Assembly: GCF_006980705.1 (NCBI RefSeq)
Contig: NZ_SBHO01000004.1
Coordinates: 62,001 to 126,000, forward strand
Origin: Tepidiphilus olei
GTDB taxonomy: Bacteria; Pseudomonadota; Gammaproteobacteria; Burkholderiales; Rhodocyclaceae
Direction: 5' to 3'
Length of the DNA stretch: 64,000 nucleotides
Shown piece after piece: positions 1 to 8,838 of the stretch. The translations under genes were made by a program, and so were the position numbers. Below the pieces are notes generated by a model that was not told where the DNA came from, did no database searches, and was given only the letters and a program-made list of their open reading frames with translations. The first letter of the stretch is position 1, and the number at the start of each line of letters is the position of its first letter.

Positions 1-3000
1 CGAACAACAGATTTCGACTTGGCTGCCTGGCATGATTTTCTCAAGATCTGTCTGGATTTCTTCGTTAGGGCCGGAGGGTCTTTGGAAATCTCCTCCGCCT
101 GGCGCAATTGGCTCGGCATGCCATTTCCGCAAACCTGGCTGGTGCCAAGGGATCAAGCGGATACGAGCCGCTCTCAGCGCCGCTGGCCGCGAGCACGACG
201 AAGCGGGCCGAAAAGCACGCTCGTGCGTCTGCTTACCTACGCATTGAAAGCAGATCTTCAAAACCCCTACGATGAAGACCGCGTCGACACTGTTCTCGTG
301 GCCGCCTGGGATGCCTTGTGCGCCGCCGGACTTCTGCAGCAAAGGGGGGATGGCAGAGTGCTGCCACTCGATCGCCTGGCCTTTGGTCCGATCAGCGAAG
401 CCTGGATATGCCCTGTAACGCGCCGTTTTTTGGATACCACCCTAGGCGGGTTGACGCCATACCTACCAGAGAAAGCGACCGACGAGACTGCGCGCTGCGA
501 ACAGGTTACATTGCCCTTGTACGACGAACCATTTGCCGGGGTTACCGACGATCTCGAAAGAATTCGCCGGGGCAGAGAATGGCTTGCGCGACACGAAAAC
601 ATTGCACAATTGCGCGAACAAGGTCTATGGTCAGCAATCAATGATCGGGTCATCGAGCTCTCCCCTTATTTCACCGCAGCGGAACATTCTGCCCAGCAAG
701 ATTCGCACACCCTCGAACGCTACGAAAAGGCGTTCAAATCAGGCGACTTGAATCTGCTGTCTTGCTCGACGACGATGGAGATGGGTATCGACATCGGCGG
801 CATCAGTCTGGTCGCGATGAACAACGTTCCGCCGCATCCTGCCAGCTACTTGCAGCGTGCTGGTCGAGCCGGGCGACGCCAGGAGTCACGTTCTCTGGCG
901 ATGACGCTGTGCAGATCCAACCCGCACGATCAGGCTGTTTTCAGCAACACCCGCTGGGCTTTTGATATCCAACTGCCCGTGCCGCGGGTGTCCCTGGACA
1001 GCCCGATCATCGTGCAACGCCACGTACAATCGCTCTTACTTTCACGCTTTCTTTACGAAGCGCTGAAGGGCAGCGGCCATGAGAAAACGCGCCTTACCTG
1101 CGGATCATTCTTCTTAGGCGACGAGCCGCTCGATAAGCGCTACATGGCTTGGTGCAAAGGGGGAATGGACAAACGCCCCGATATCGCACGCGATTTGCGG
1201 CTGCTCCTGCGTCACACTGTTTATGAAGGTGCTGACCTCGACCGCCTATGCGACATCGCCACAGAGCGCATAGACGAACTCGCCAAAGCCTGGCGACAAG
1301 AACACGATAACCTCAAAAGAGAGGCGGAAGAAGCACGAAAAGACTCGATGGCTTTGGCCGCCATCAACAAGCACATCGGTCGCTTGACTGAGGAATATCT
1401 CTTGCGTGACCTATCCACTCGTGGTTATCTGCCTGCTTATGGATTCCCAACGCATATTGCAACGTTTGACAACTTCGCATGGAGCCGAGAGCGGATGACC
1501 AAAGGTCGCGATGACAACCGCTACCGCAGGCGAGAAATGCCTAGCCGCGACCTCGTCACTGCATTGCGCGAATACGCGCCCGGTTCGGAAGTCGTCGTCG
1601 ACGGCCTGGTATACAAATCTGCAGGCATCACGCTTAACTGGCATATTCCGGCCGATCAGCAAAGCGCTCGCGAAATTCAGGACATTCGCTTTGCTTGGCG
1701 TTGCCGCCGCTGTGGTGCGAGCGGTTCCAGCCATAGCCGCAATATGGCCTGTCATTGTGATGCCTGTGGCGCAAAAATTTCAGCCGAGAACATCCGCGAG
1801 TTTCTCGAGCCTGCCGGTTTCACTGTCGACTATTACAAAGAGCCGAGCAACGACATCACGACCCAGCATTTCGTCCCGGTAGAGCCGGCCTGGGTCGATG
1901 CCAGGGGGGCATGGATCCCTCTGCCCAACCCCTCACTCGGAAGGTTTCGCATATCTACAACCGGCCACGTATTCCACCAGTCTCGCGGTCTTCATGGAAC
2001 TGGCTACGCCCTTTGCCTAGAGTGTGGGCGAGCAGCGCCCATGCCCAAAGAGGATGAGCTCCCCGAGATCTTTCAGAAACCCCACACCAAGCTACGTATG
2101 CGCGGAGAGAAGGGTACCTACTGCAAAGGAAGCGACGATCCTTGGCGGATCAAGAAGGGCATCACGCTTGGACACGAAACGTGGACCGATATCTTCGAAA
2201 TTCAGTTAAAGACCAATGGCGTTTGGTTGAATGAACCAAAAGCTGCGCGCACCCTGGCAGTTGCCCTTCGCGATGCGCTGGCTGAATCGATCGGCATTCA
2301 AGCCTCTGAGCTCGGTTGTGACATAAAAGAAGCATGCCCGGACACTGGGACGATCTGCCAGTCGATTTTGATTTACGACCGCTTTGCGGCGGGTTACGCC
2401 TCGAGCGCTGAGCGCTATCTGGGCACGCTCTTCCATCAAGCGCGCAAGCATCTGGAATGCCCCGCAAACTGTGATAGCGCGTGCCCGCACTGCGTGCTTG
2501 ACTTTGATCAGCGCTTTGCCGCAGATAGCCTAGATCGCCATGCTGCATTGGAGATGCTGACCGATGGTTGGTTAAATAGCCTTTGTCTTCCCGATGAATA
2601 TCGCTACTTCGGAAACGACTCAGTTCCAGAATTTCGCCAGCTGCCGGAAGCCATCTGGAGGGTGATTTCTCGTCAAAGCGTCCATGCCGTCCGCCTTTAC
2701 ACCGGTGGTCATGCAGCGGACTGGGATGTTGGTATCTCGCCCTTACGCGAGCTTGCTTACCGTCTGGCTGGGCAAGGGATCGCAGCCGAGATCGCCATAC
2801 CCAGGTCAATCTTCAACGACCTGGAGGAGGCAGATCGTCATCTGATTGCTAGTCTGGCTGATCATCCAAAAATCTCGATCTGTGAAATTCAAAATGCTTT
2901 GCCATGCGGCCATGGATGGTTGTTGGCAGAGACACTGTCTAGTCCCTCATTCCGTTGGGCTTTGGGCGATGCGTGTTCGATCGAGTTCAACGCCGAATGG

Positions 3001-3750
3001 GGTAACACCAGCGACGGGCCTTTAGTAGCAACGGTAGCTCAGACATTTCTCGATATCCCCACCGTCAGACGCACCGCCGAATCGATTCGACCTGCGTTGC
3101 TCGATGCCGGCGACTGCGAGATCGAAATTCACCACGAACTCGATGGATCTGTACAGGGCTTTGGAATGCGGTTGTGGACCTTGCTTGCCCAATCCCACCC
3201 GGCAACGCAGATGCGTCTGGCAGATCAAGAGGATGAGGTCGTTGCGGTAACTTACCGCGACCGTTACTTGTTTACTCCCTTGTCGATTGCCTTGTTGGCC
3301 GATCTCATTGCCGGCCTGCGCGAGCGCGTTGGACTGTCTCGCTGGGCGGTACGTGCAATTCTCATTGTTACGACTCATCGTCGTCCGACGGGAGAAAACA
3401 TCTCCAAAAACCGCATTTGGTCTGACTGGGCGGATTCGGCAATGAGAGACCAAGCGCTAAAGGCTGCCTTTGGTTATCTCGGCATCGATGCCAACGTTGA
3501 GCTCGCGGATACATCAACAACAGGCCACAGCCGGTTACTCGAAATCATATGGTCGTCCGGAAAGAAACACACCTTGCACCTCGATCAGGGTGTCTCCTAC
3601 TGGCGGGCATCCTACACGAACAGCAAACAAGCAACATTCTTCGATACCAGCGACGATAACTTCGCCGAGATCGGAAAACACCTGGCAGAGTTGTCGATAC
3701 AAATCGAAGGATCAACGCTGCCGACTTATGTATTTTCTAAAGTTCGATGA
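1..3750 (+). CDS. DEAD/DEAH-box helicase with DUF1998-type C-terminus, 5'-truncated by window edge
   Basis: The reading frame is open through base 1, so the N-terminal half (Walker A and DEAH motifs) lies outside the window. About 1,249 residues are visible. Helicase motif V (STTMEMGIDIG) lies near residue 255 and motif VI (QRAGRAGRR) near residue 285. A Cys cluster (CRRCG, then CHCDACG) lies around 560-585. A second cluster, CPANCDSACPHC, near residue 820 is the pattern expected of DUF1998/MZB-type helicases. About 400 further residues have no domain I can name. Proteins of this architecture occur in phage-defence loci such as DISARM and Druantia (DruE), and also as stand-alone Lhr-like helicases. 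The specific system cannot be decided because the upstream genes are not visible. Its base composition is visibly less GC-rich than the rest of the window, which suggests transfer. The nearest downstream sequence is debris, so this is probably the last gene of its locus. Confidence 0.8.
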   Translation, partial: RTTDFDLAAWHDFLKICLDFFVRAGGSLEISSAWRNWLGMPFPQTWLVPRDQADTSRSQRRWPRARRSGPKSTLVRLLTYALKADLQNPYDEDRVDTVLVAAWDALCAAGLLQQRGDGRVLPLDRLAFGPISEAWICPVTRRFLDTTLGGLTPYLPEKATDETARCEQVTLPLYDEPFAGVTDDLERIRRGREWLARHENIAQLREQGLWSAINDRVIELSPYFTAAEHSAQQDSHTLERYEKAFKSGDLNLLSCSTTMEMGIDIGGISLVAMNNVPPHPASYLQRAGRAGRRQESRSLAMTLCRSNPHDQAVFSNTRWAFDIQLPVPRVSLDSPIIVQRHVQSLLLSRFLYEALKGSGHEKTRLTCGSFFLGDEPLDKRYMAWCKGGMDKRPDIARDLRLLLRHTVYEGADLDRLCDIATERIDELAKAWRQEHDNLKREAEEARKDSMALAAINKHIGRLTEEYLLRDLSTRGYLPAYGFPTHIATFDNFAWSRERMTKGRDDNRYRRREMPSRDLVTALREYAPGSEVVVDGLVYKSAGITLNWHIPADQQSAREIQDIRFAWRCRRCGASGSSHSRNMACHCDACGAKISAENIREFLEPAGFTVDYYKEPSNDITTQHFVPVEPAWVDARGAWIPLPNPSLGRFRISTTGHVFHQSRGLHGTGYALCLECGRAAPMPKEDELPEIFQKPHTKLRMRGEKGTYCKGSDDPWRIKKGITLGHETWTDIFEIQLKTNGVWLNEPKAARTLAVALRDALAESIGIQASELGCDIKEACPDTGTICQSILIYDRFAAGYASSAERYLGTLFHQARKHLECPANCDSACPHCVLDFDQRFAADSLDRHAALEMLTDGWLNSLCLPDEYRYFGNDSVPEFRQLPEAIWRVISRQSVHAVRLYTGGHAADWDVGISPLRELAYRLAGQGIAAEIAIPRSIFNDLEEADRHLIASLADHPKISICEIQNALPCGHGWLLAETLSSPSFRWALGDACSIEFNAEWGNTSDGPLVATVAQTFLDIPTVRRTAESIRPALLDAGDCEIEIHHELDGSVQGFGMRLWTLLAQSHPATQMRLADQEDEVVAVTYRDRYLFTPLSIALLADLIAGLRERVGLSRWAVRAILIVTTHRRPTGENISKNRIWSDWADSAMRDQALKAAFGYLGIDANVELADTSTTGHSRLLEIIWSSGKKHTLHLDQGVSYWRASYTNSKQATFFDTSDDNFAEIGKHLAELSIQIEGSTLPTYVFSKVR

Positions 3751-3837
3751 TGGAGTAATGGTTGGCGCAACATGTATCGGAATCTGCGGATGATGCGATC
3801 TACCTGCCTTTCCGTGCCCAGTCAGTACTTTACTTGT

Positions 3838-3972
3838 CAGATCCCGGACGATTACGCCGATCCGGGATGACCCGGTCGGCCAAGGCGACGGCCTAGGAGA
3901 CGTCGTGGGCGACGAGGACGGCCGTACATTCCTCTTCCCGCCGCAGGCGCTCGAGGAGAGTGTGCATCATGT
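3838..3972 (-). pseudogene. Remnant of a nitrate/sulfonate-type ABC transporter ATPase with in-frame stop
   Basis: Read on the minus strand from about 3972, the frame gives MHTLLERL, then TAVLVAHDVS, a TAG stop, then AVALADRV. This is the end of an SsuB/TauB-type ABC ATPase: the helix after the D-loop, the switch histidine (VAHDVS) and the conserved EAVALADRV, with the Glu codon GAG changed to TAG. The Walker A, Q-loop and signature motif are missing, so the rest of the gene was deleted. The piece starts 12 bp beyond the stop of the sulfate-binding protein gene on the same strand, as if a deletion fused the two. The assignment rests on about 35 recognisable residues. Confidence 0.7.
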
Positions 3973-3983
3973 GCGCCCTCTCC

Positions 3984-4982
3984 TCACTTCGCCACGATGC
4001 GATCGAACACGCCGCCATCGGCGAAATGTTCCTGCTGCACTTTCTGCCAGCCGCCGAAATCTTCGATCGTCAGCAGTTCGAGCTTGGGAAAACGGGCGAG
4101 GTCGGCCGGGGCGGCGTATTGGGGATGGACAGGGCGGTAGTAGTGCTTGGCCGCGAGGCGCTGGCCCTCGGGGGAATAGAGGTATTCGAGGTAGGCGCGG
4201 GCGATTTCGGCGGTGCCGCGGCGGGCGACGACGCTGTCGACCACCGCCACCGGCGGCTCGGCGAGCACGGACACCGACGGGACGACGATCTCGAAGGCGT
4301 CCGGCCCGGATTCCTGCAAGGCGAGGAAAGCCTCGTTTTCCCAGGCGAGCAACACGTCGCCCAGGCCGCGCTGCACGAAGGTGTTGGTGGCACCACGGGC
4401 GCCGGCGTCGAGCACGGCCACGCGCCGGTAGAGTTCGCGCAAATAGTCGGTGGCCTTGGCCTCGTCGCCGAGCCAGCGTTTGTGCGCCCAGGCGAGCGCC
4501 GCGAGATAGTTCCAGCGTGCCCCGCCGGAGGTCTTGGGATTGGGCGTGATGATGGAGACGTCGCCCTTGACGAGGTCATCCCAGTCGCGGATGGCCTTGG
4601 GATTGCCTTTGCGTACGAGGAAGACGATGGTCGAAGTGTAAGGGGCGCTGCGCTGCGGCAGGCGCTGCTGCCAGTCGGGGGCGAGTTTGCCCTCCTGGGC
4701 AATGGCATCGATGTCGTAGCCCAGCGCCAGGGTGACGACGTCGGCCTCCAGTCCGTGGATCACCGCCAGCGCCTGCTTGCCCGAACCGCCGTGCGACTGG
4801 CGAACCGTCACCGTCTCCCCGGTGCGCTCTTTCCAGTGGCGCGCGAAGGCGGCATCATAGGCTTGGTAGAACTCCCGTGTGGGATCGTACGAGACGTTGA
4901 GCAACGACACGTCGGCACGCGCGCTGCCCAGCGCCAAGGCCGCCGCGGCGGCGACAAAGAACGAATGAGGTATGAAACGCAT
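3984..4982 (-). CDS. Sulfate/thiosulfate ABC transporter periplasmic binding protein (Sbp/CysP family)
   Basis: The product has 332 residues. A Sec signal peptide covers about the first 23 (a basic start, an Ala/Leu core, and cleavage after a SARA-like site). The mature protein begins with the family motif [16 protein letters not shown]. It later shows the hallmark [16 protein letters not shown] and [15 protein letters not shown], which line the sulfate site in this family. The family delivers sulfate or thiosulfate to CysTWA. No CysT, CysW or CysA gene follows. Downstream there is only a broken ATPase fragment of a different subfamily, so this binding protein would need membrane components encoded elsewhere. 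A nested hairpin covers its ribosome binding site. Confidence 0.93.
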   Translation of the reverse strand: MRFIPHSFFVAAAAALALGSARADVSLLNVSYDPTREFYQAYDAAFARHWKERTGETVTVRQSHGGSGKQALAVIHGLEADVVTLALGYDIDAIAQEGKLAPDWQQRLPQRSAPYTSTIVFLVRKGNPKAIRDWDDLVKGDVSIITPNPKTSGGARWNYLAALAWAHKRWLGDEAKATDYLRELYRRVAVLDAGARGATNTFVQRGLGDVLLAWENEAFLALQESGPDAFEIVVPSVSVLAEPPVAVVDSVVARRGTAEIARAYLEYLYSPEGQRLAAKHYYRPVHPQYAAPADLARFPKLELLTIEDFGGWQKVQQEHFADGGVFDRIVAK

Positions 4983-4987
4983 GGCGA

Positions 4988-5037
4988 TCTCCCGACTGAT
5001 GATGACCTCATGGTAACGAGGTCACATAGTCGGGAGA
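4988..5037 (-). promoter_or_regulatory. Nested two-stem hairpin covering the Shine-Dalgarno of the sulfate-binding protein gene
   Basis: The outer arms TCTCCCGACT (4988-4997) and AGTCGGGAGA (5028-5037) match perfectly over 10 bp. The inner arms TGACCTC (5003-5009) and GAGGTCA (5018-5024) match over 7 bp around an 8-nt loop. On the minus-strand transcript the GGGAGA just upstream of the start codon at 4982 is part of the outer stem. Folding would therefore hide the ribosome binding site. It could be an RNA switch, a protein operator, or only a stable leader. Confidence 0.6.
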
Positions 5038-5040
5038 AGC

Positions 5041-5749
5041 TGGTTTTTTCCAGTTTTATATTACTTTCAAGAATAAATCGATCGAGATAGAATCTTTCCT
5101 ACGATGACTTCAAAGAAGGCATCCACCAGCAACACCCTCCAAGCCACCCCGAGCGGCCGACCATATGCGTGTTCTACAGGGATTGGAGCATCTGGGCCAA
5201 TCGGTGTGCTACAAGGATTCGTCAGAATTTCTGTGGACACCTCGACCCTTACTGATCCAAACTGATCCATGCCATCGGACGGGCAAGAGCCGACTTTACC
5301 CCCATCTCGATGACCTCTTGCGACGATATCCGGCGCACGGATGGCTCGTGCAGCCCAACGCCATCCCTTGGTGATGCCCACTCACGCCGCTGGGCGCCGA
5401 AAGTGGTCGAGGCTGAGTAAAATCGGGTACGATGCCGTAACGAGCGGCCAAAACGACGAAAATCGATGGCAAACAAATATCTATCGTCATCGACGGCCTA
5501 TTACAATCCATATTTCATGAAAAAATGGTTTGATCGATATTTCGAAAAACAATTAGAAATCTTTTGTCATGAAAATAGACGTCCCTGATACTTTTATGCT
5601 TGAATAGCAAAATGTCCGGACTTTATACAAAATTTTTGAGTAACGAATTTTCTTTGCTTACAATAAAAAGACATTTCATTTTTTCATTTGAAAATACATG
5701 ATGTCAATAAAATACAGGCAATATCCGCCAAAACAAACTCGTCAAGTGG
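5041..5749. other. AT-rich non-coding stretch between the sulfate-binding protein gene and the antiporter gene
   Basis: No open frame here resembles a known protein or has a convincing start. Bases about 5500-5749 are strongly AT-rich compared with the rest of the window, with runs of A and T. The left part (5100-5450) has ordinary composition and may be degraded coding sequence. A short inverted repeat (CTGG, a T-run, then CCAG) lies at about 5042-5054. Confidence 0.6.
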
Positions 5750-5755
5750 TATAAT
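5747..5755 (+). promoter_or_regulatory. Extended -10 promoter of the cation/proton antiporter gene
   Basis: TG at 5747-5748, one base, then a perfect TATAAT at 5750-5755 form an extended -10 element. No clear -35 is seen, which is normal for this class. Transcription would start near 5762, giving a leader of about 28 nt before the ATG at 5790. This argues against the in-frame TTG at 5688 as a start. Confidence 0.6.
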
Positions 5756-5789
5756 ATTTACTTATTGGGATTTCACGGCGATCAAACCC

Positions 5790-7511
5790 ATGATGGAGCA
5801 TCTCACACAAATCCTCTTACTCCTGTCCATAGCGATAGCCGTCGTGGTTACATTTCAGCGGCTACACGTCCCGACCAGTCTGGGTTATTTATTGGTGGGT
5901 GTAATTCTCGGGCCACATACTTTGGGGCCAACGGTTTCGGTACCCGAACTCGAAAAACTTGCCGAATTCGGCGTCGTCTTTTTGTTGTTCACGATCGGGC
6001 TCAATTTCTCCCTGCCTCAATTGCAAGCCTTACGGCACCAGATTTTTGGACTGGGAACCGGACAGGTCGTATTTACAACCTTGCTCGTTGGAATCGTCGC
6101 GTGGCTCGCGGGGTTTCCTGTCGCGGTCGCGTTCGTGTTCGGCGCCGCCTTCGCCCAGTCGTCGACCACCATTATCGCAAGCATCCTGAAGGAACGAGGC
6201 GAAGACAACACTCAGCACGGGCGCCTCGGGATTGCCATGTCTGTTTTCCAAGACGTCACCGCCGTTCCATTTATCGTCATCATACCCGTGCTGGGCACCT
6301 CGGTCTCCGCCGGGGTATTGGCAGGCTCTTTGGGTTGGGCGCTTGCGAAAGCCATGCTCGCGTTCGCACTGGTGTTCATTGCCGGTCGTTGGTTGCTGCG
6401 CCCGCTGTTTCATATCATTTCCGAGCAGCGATCGCTCGAAATATTCACGTTGGCAGTGCTCCTGATCGCCTTGCTCGCAGCGTGGACCACAAACAGCCTC
6501 GGCTTGTCGCTGGCATTCGGGGCATTTCTGGCTGGAATGATGCTGGGCGAAACGGAATTCCGTCATCAGGTGGAATCGAGCATACGTCCGTTCCGTGATG
6601 TACTACTTGGCCTGTTCTTTATTGGTATCGGCATGCGTTTCGACCCAACCGCGATACCACCAATATGGCACTGGGCCCTAGTCGGCGCGCTACTCATTCT
6701 GGCGAGCAAGACGCTGATCGTCGCCGCGATGCTGTGCAAGACTGGGGTTGACAACCAAGTCGCGTGGCGTACCGGCTTGTTGTTGAGCGTGGGCGGCGAA
6801 TTCGGCCTTGCCCTCATTGCCATCGCATTGGATTCCAACGTGATCGAAGGGCAACAGGCTCAGATTGCGATCACCTCGGTATTGCTTTCGATGATCGCAG
6901 GCGCCGTTCTCATTCGTTTTAATGGTGTCATTGCGTCCCGGCTCGTCAGTACCCCGCATACCGAGACACCAAGTATTCCCGAGTTACCGGAAACATCGGA
7001 ACAACAGGTCGTAATTGGTGGTTATGGTCGCGTAGGCCACACCATCGCTGTGCTCTTGCATTCATTCGGTATTCCATTCGTGGCTTTTGATATCGATCCG
7101 AAGCGGGTCGCCCAGGGAAGAGCAGATGGTTTCCCTGTATATTACGGTGATATATCTGATCCAGAATTGCTAGCAGCCATCCATGTAGAACGCGCGTCGC
7201 TGATAGTGCTTACCACCGACGATCCCACCAAAGCATTGCATGCTCTTGCATATTTACGCAGGAATTGTCCGCAGGTACCGGTCGTCGCGCGGGCACGGGA
7301 TCTCGAAACGAGCGCAAAGCTCCTTCAAGCCGGCGCGGTTTACGCCTATCCGGAAGCCATTGAAGCGAGCCTGCGCCTTGGCGCAGCGGCGCTACAGATA
7401 CTTCGGGTGCCGTCTGACGTCATTGATCAAGAGATCCAAGGAATCAGGGACTTGGGCTACAAGCCCGTGCTGGAAGATGAGCCGGACAAGCAGGAAAAAG
7501 CTGCCCATTGA
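5790..7511 (+). CDS. KefB/KefC-type monovalent cation:proton antiporter (CPA2) with RCK domain
   Basis: The product has 573 residues from the ATG at 5790; a second ATG follows directly at 5793. The first ~380 residues form about 12 hydrophobic segments of the Na+/H+ exchanger fold, including LGYLLVGVILGP and GAAFAQSSTTI. A TrkA-N/RCK nucleotide-binding domain follows from about 400, with the Rossmann motif GGYGRVGHT and an acidic FDIDPKR strand end. No RCK-C domain is seen. Members exchange K+ or Na+ for H+ across the inner membrane, gated by a nucleotide or glutathione adduct. The gene stands alone, with no kefF/kefG-like partner beside it. The true start is set by the extended -10 box just upstream. 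Confidence 0.88.
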   Translation: MMEHLTQILLLLSIAIAVVVTFQRLHVPTSLGYLLVGVILGPHTLGPTVSVPELEKLAEFGVVFLLFTIGLNFSLPQLQALRHQIFGLGTGQVVFTTLLVGIVAWLAGFPVAVAFVFGAAFAQSSTTIIASILKERGEDNTQHGRLGIAMSVFQDVTAVPFIVIIPVLGTSVSAGVLAGSLGWALAKAMLAFALVFIAGRWLLRPLFHIISEQRSLEIFTLAVLLIALLAAWTTNSLGLSLAFGAFLAGMMLGETEFRHQVESSIRPFRDVLLGLFFIGIGMRFDPTAIPPIWHWALVGALLILASKTLIVAAMLCKTGVDNQVAWRTGLLLSVGGEFGLALIAIALDSNVIEGQQAQIAITSVLLSMIAGAVLIRFNGVIASRLVSTPHTETPSIPELPETSEQQVVIGGYGRVGHTIAVLLHSFGIPFVAFDIDPKRVAQGRADGFPVYYGDISDPELLAAIHVERASLIVLTTDDPTKALHALAYLRRNCPQVPVVARARDLETSAKLLQAGAVYAYPEAIEASLRLGAAALQILRVPSDVIDQEIQGIRDLGYKPVLEDEPDKQEKAAH

Positions 7512-7596
7512 CGGACTTGTTGGTGGCGCAGACAGATATCGGACAGGATGGACAGCCGCCTTTGGGTTGGCGCCAGGTCCTGGATGATTCCGTGGT

Positions 7597-8070
7597 CTTT
7601 TTTATGAAGCGTTCCGCTTTTTGACTTCGTCGAAACTTGCGCCGATCGCTTTCCGCGAACCATCTTTTCATGGCTTCGATGGGTGTGACATGCACCATGG
7701 CTTTGTACCTCGCTGATGCGGCCGTTGCATTGGTCAGCCGATGCTCGATCTCGAGCGCCTGGTACAGGACATCGAAGGTATGCGCTTCCGTAGGGGTATG
7801 TTCTTGCGCGGGTAATGAATCGGTGAATTCCTTGCCGTTGTAGGAGAGGATCATACTCAGGCGCAAGAGGCTGCCTCGAGAAGTGCTTGCAGGAAGCTCC
7901 GGGTCTTCAGCATCGGGGCTTGTTGCCATGTCGAATGTTCTCCGCCGACACCCCGGTTCTCGGGCAAGGCGGCGCACCGGCAGGTTCGAGCTTTGAATGG
8001 TGTGCCGGGTCGCAGGGGTCGTGGCGGCGCTTTCGTACAGTCGGACCTTCACGACCCAAGAATGATGCAC
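7597..8070 (-). pseudogene. Degenerate IS481-family transposase
   Basis: Read on the minus strand, the left part resembles an IS481 N-terminus: ATTPATRHTIQSSNLPVRRLARE, which in a neighbouring frame continues as a helix-turn-helix (GVSAENIR). After a frameshift the frame gives YNGKEFTDSL and YQALEIEHRLT, the integrase-core strand and helix of the family. It then jumps to the C-terminal motif VTPIEAMKRW. Most of the DDE core, including the first Asp region and the catalytic Glu helix, is absent, so it cannot transpose. No inverted repeats or target duplication were recognised. It marks past mobile-element activity beside the foreign-looking left end. Confidence 0.65.
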
Positions 8071-8142
8071 GACGTCGCGGGTCGATGCGATCGTCCGGGA
8101 CCTGACGCATTAGAGGCACTCCACACGGCGTTCGCTCGAAGC

Positions 8143-8838
8143 CTAGACCGAGCCATCACCCCCCGTTCCTCGCTTCCGAGCGCTCCCCGACGCCAGCGCA
8201 TGGGCCGCGCGGGTGGTCTCGGGCAGGCGGTAGCGGGTGGTGCAGGCCATCACCCAGTCCACGGCACGCTCCAGGCTCACGCGATGGCCGATGGAGACGT
8301 AGACCGGTTGCACGCCCACGCGGGTGCGCAGCACGGCGCCGATGATTTCGCTGCCGTCGCGCAGCGGTACCCAGGCGCCGCGCCGTTGCGGCACCGGTTC
8401 GTGCGTGCCGACGAGGCGCGACTTGGCCACGCCGATGCTGGGCAGATCGGTGAGTACGCCCAGGTGGCAGGCGATGCCGCAGCGGCGCGGATGCGCCCGG
8501 CCGTGGCCGTCGACGAGGAGCAGGTCGGGCGGGGCCGAGAGCCGTTCCAACGCCTGGAGCACCACGGGCAGCTCGCGGAAAGAGAGTAGCCCCGGCACAT
8601 AGGGGAAGTTCACCTCGGATTCCGCGACCGCCGTCTCGCTCAGGGCGAGCGATGGAAAGTCGAGCACGGCAATGGCGGCCCGTCCCCGCGTGCCGCCGCC
8701 GGGAAAGCCGACGTCGATGCCGGCCACACGCTCTATCTGCCCGTGCGCCTCCTCGCACACGACCCGCCGGGCGATCTCGCGCTGTAGGGCGATCGCCTCC
8801 GGTATGCTGCGCGGCTGCAGAAGCGACAGATCTGCCAC
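8143..8838 (-). CDS. nfi: Endonuclease V (deoxyinosine 3' endonuclease)
   Basis: The product has 231 residues from a GTG that overlaps the TAG stop of the upstream transporter gene (TAGTG), preceded by a GAGGGG Shine-Dalgarno. The family cuts DNA one base 3' of deoxyinosine to start repair of deaminated adenine. Visible motifs are VAGIDVGF with the first catalytic Asp, the wedge motif [12 protein letters not shown] with the second acidic residue, and [14 protein letters not shown] with the third. The length matches the family (about 220-235). It is the last gene of the copper operon. The frame stays open for 94 codons upstream, but that part is an antisense shadow of the transporter gene. Confidence 0.93.
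   Translation of the reverse strand: MADLSLLQPRSIPEAIALQREIARRVVCEEAHGQIERVAGIDVGFPGGGTRGRAAIAVLDFPSLALSETAVAESEVNFPYVPGLLSFRELPVVLQALERLSAPPDLLLVDGHGRAHPRRCGIACHLGVLTDLPSIGVAKSRLVGTHEPVPQRRGAWVPLRDGSEIIGAVLRTRVGVQPVYVSIGHRVSLERAVDWVMACTTRYRLPETTRAAHALASGSARKRGTGGDGSV

Noticed and set aside
3841-3868. Perfect 8-bp inverted repeat ATCCCGGA/TCCGGGAT as a terminator
   Set aside because: It lies within the recognisable ABC ATPase remnant, lacks a T-run and is probably chance or former coding sequence.
3960-5090. Plus-strand 376-codon frame opposite the sulfate-binding protein gene
   Set aside because: It is the complement of a clear family protein with a signal peptide; the translation has no family motifs.
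5100-5476. Overlapping minus-strand frames of 70-104 codons in the gap before the antiporter
   Set aside because: None shows a known motif, ribosome binding site or consistent codon use; they may be remnants but cannot be supported.
5688-5789. A 34-codon N-terminal extension of the antiporter from a TTG at 5688
   Set aside because: The extended -10 promoter at 5747-5755 lies inside it and the extension is not membrane-like; ATG 5790 is preferred.
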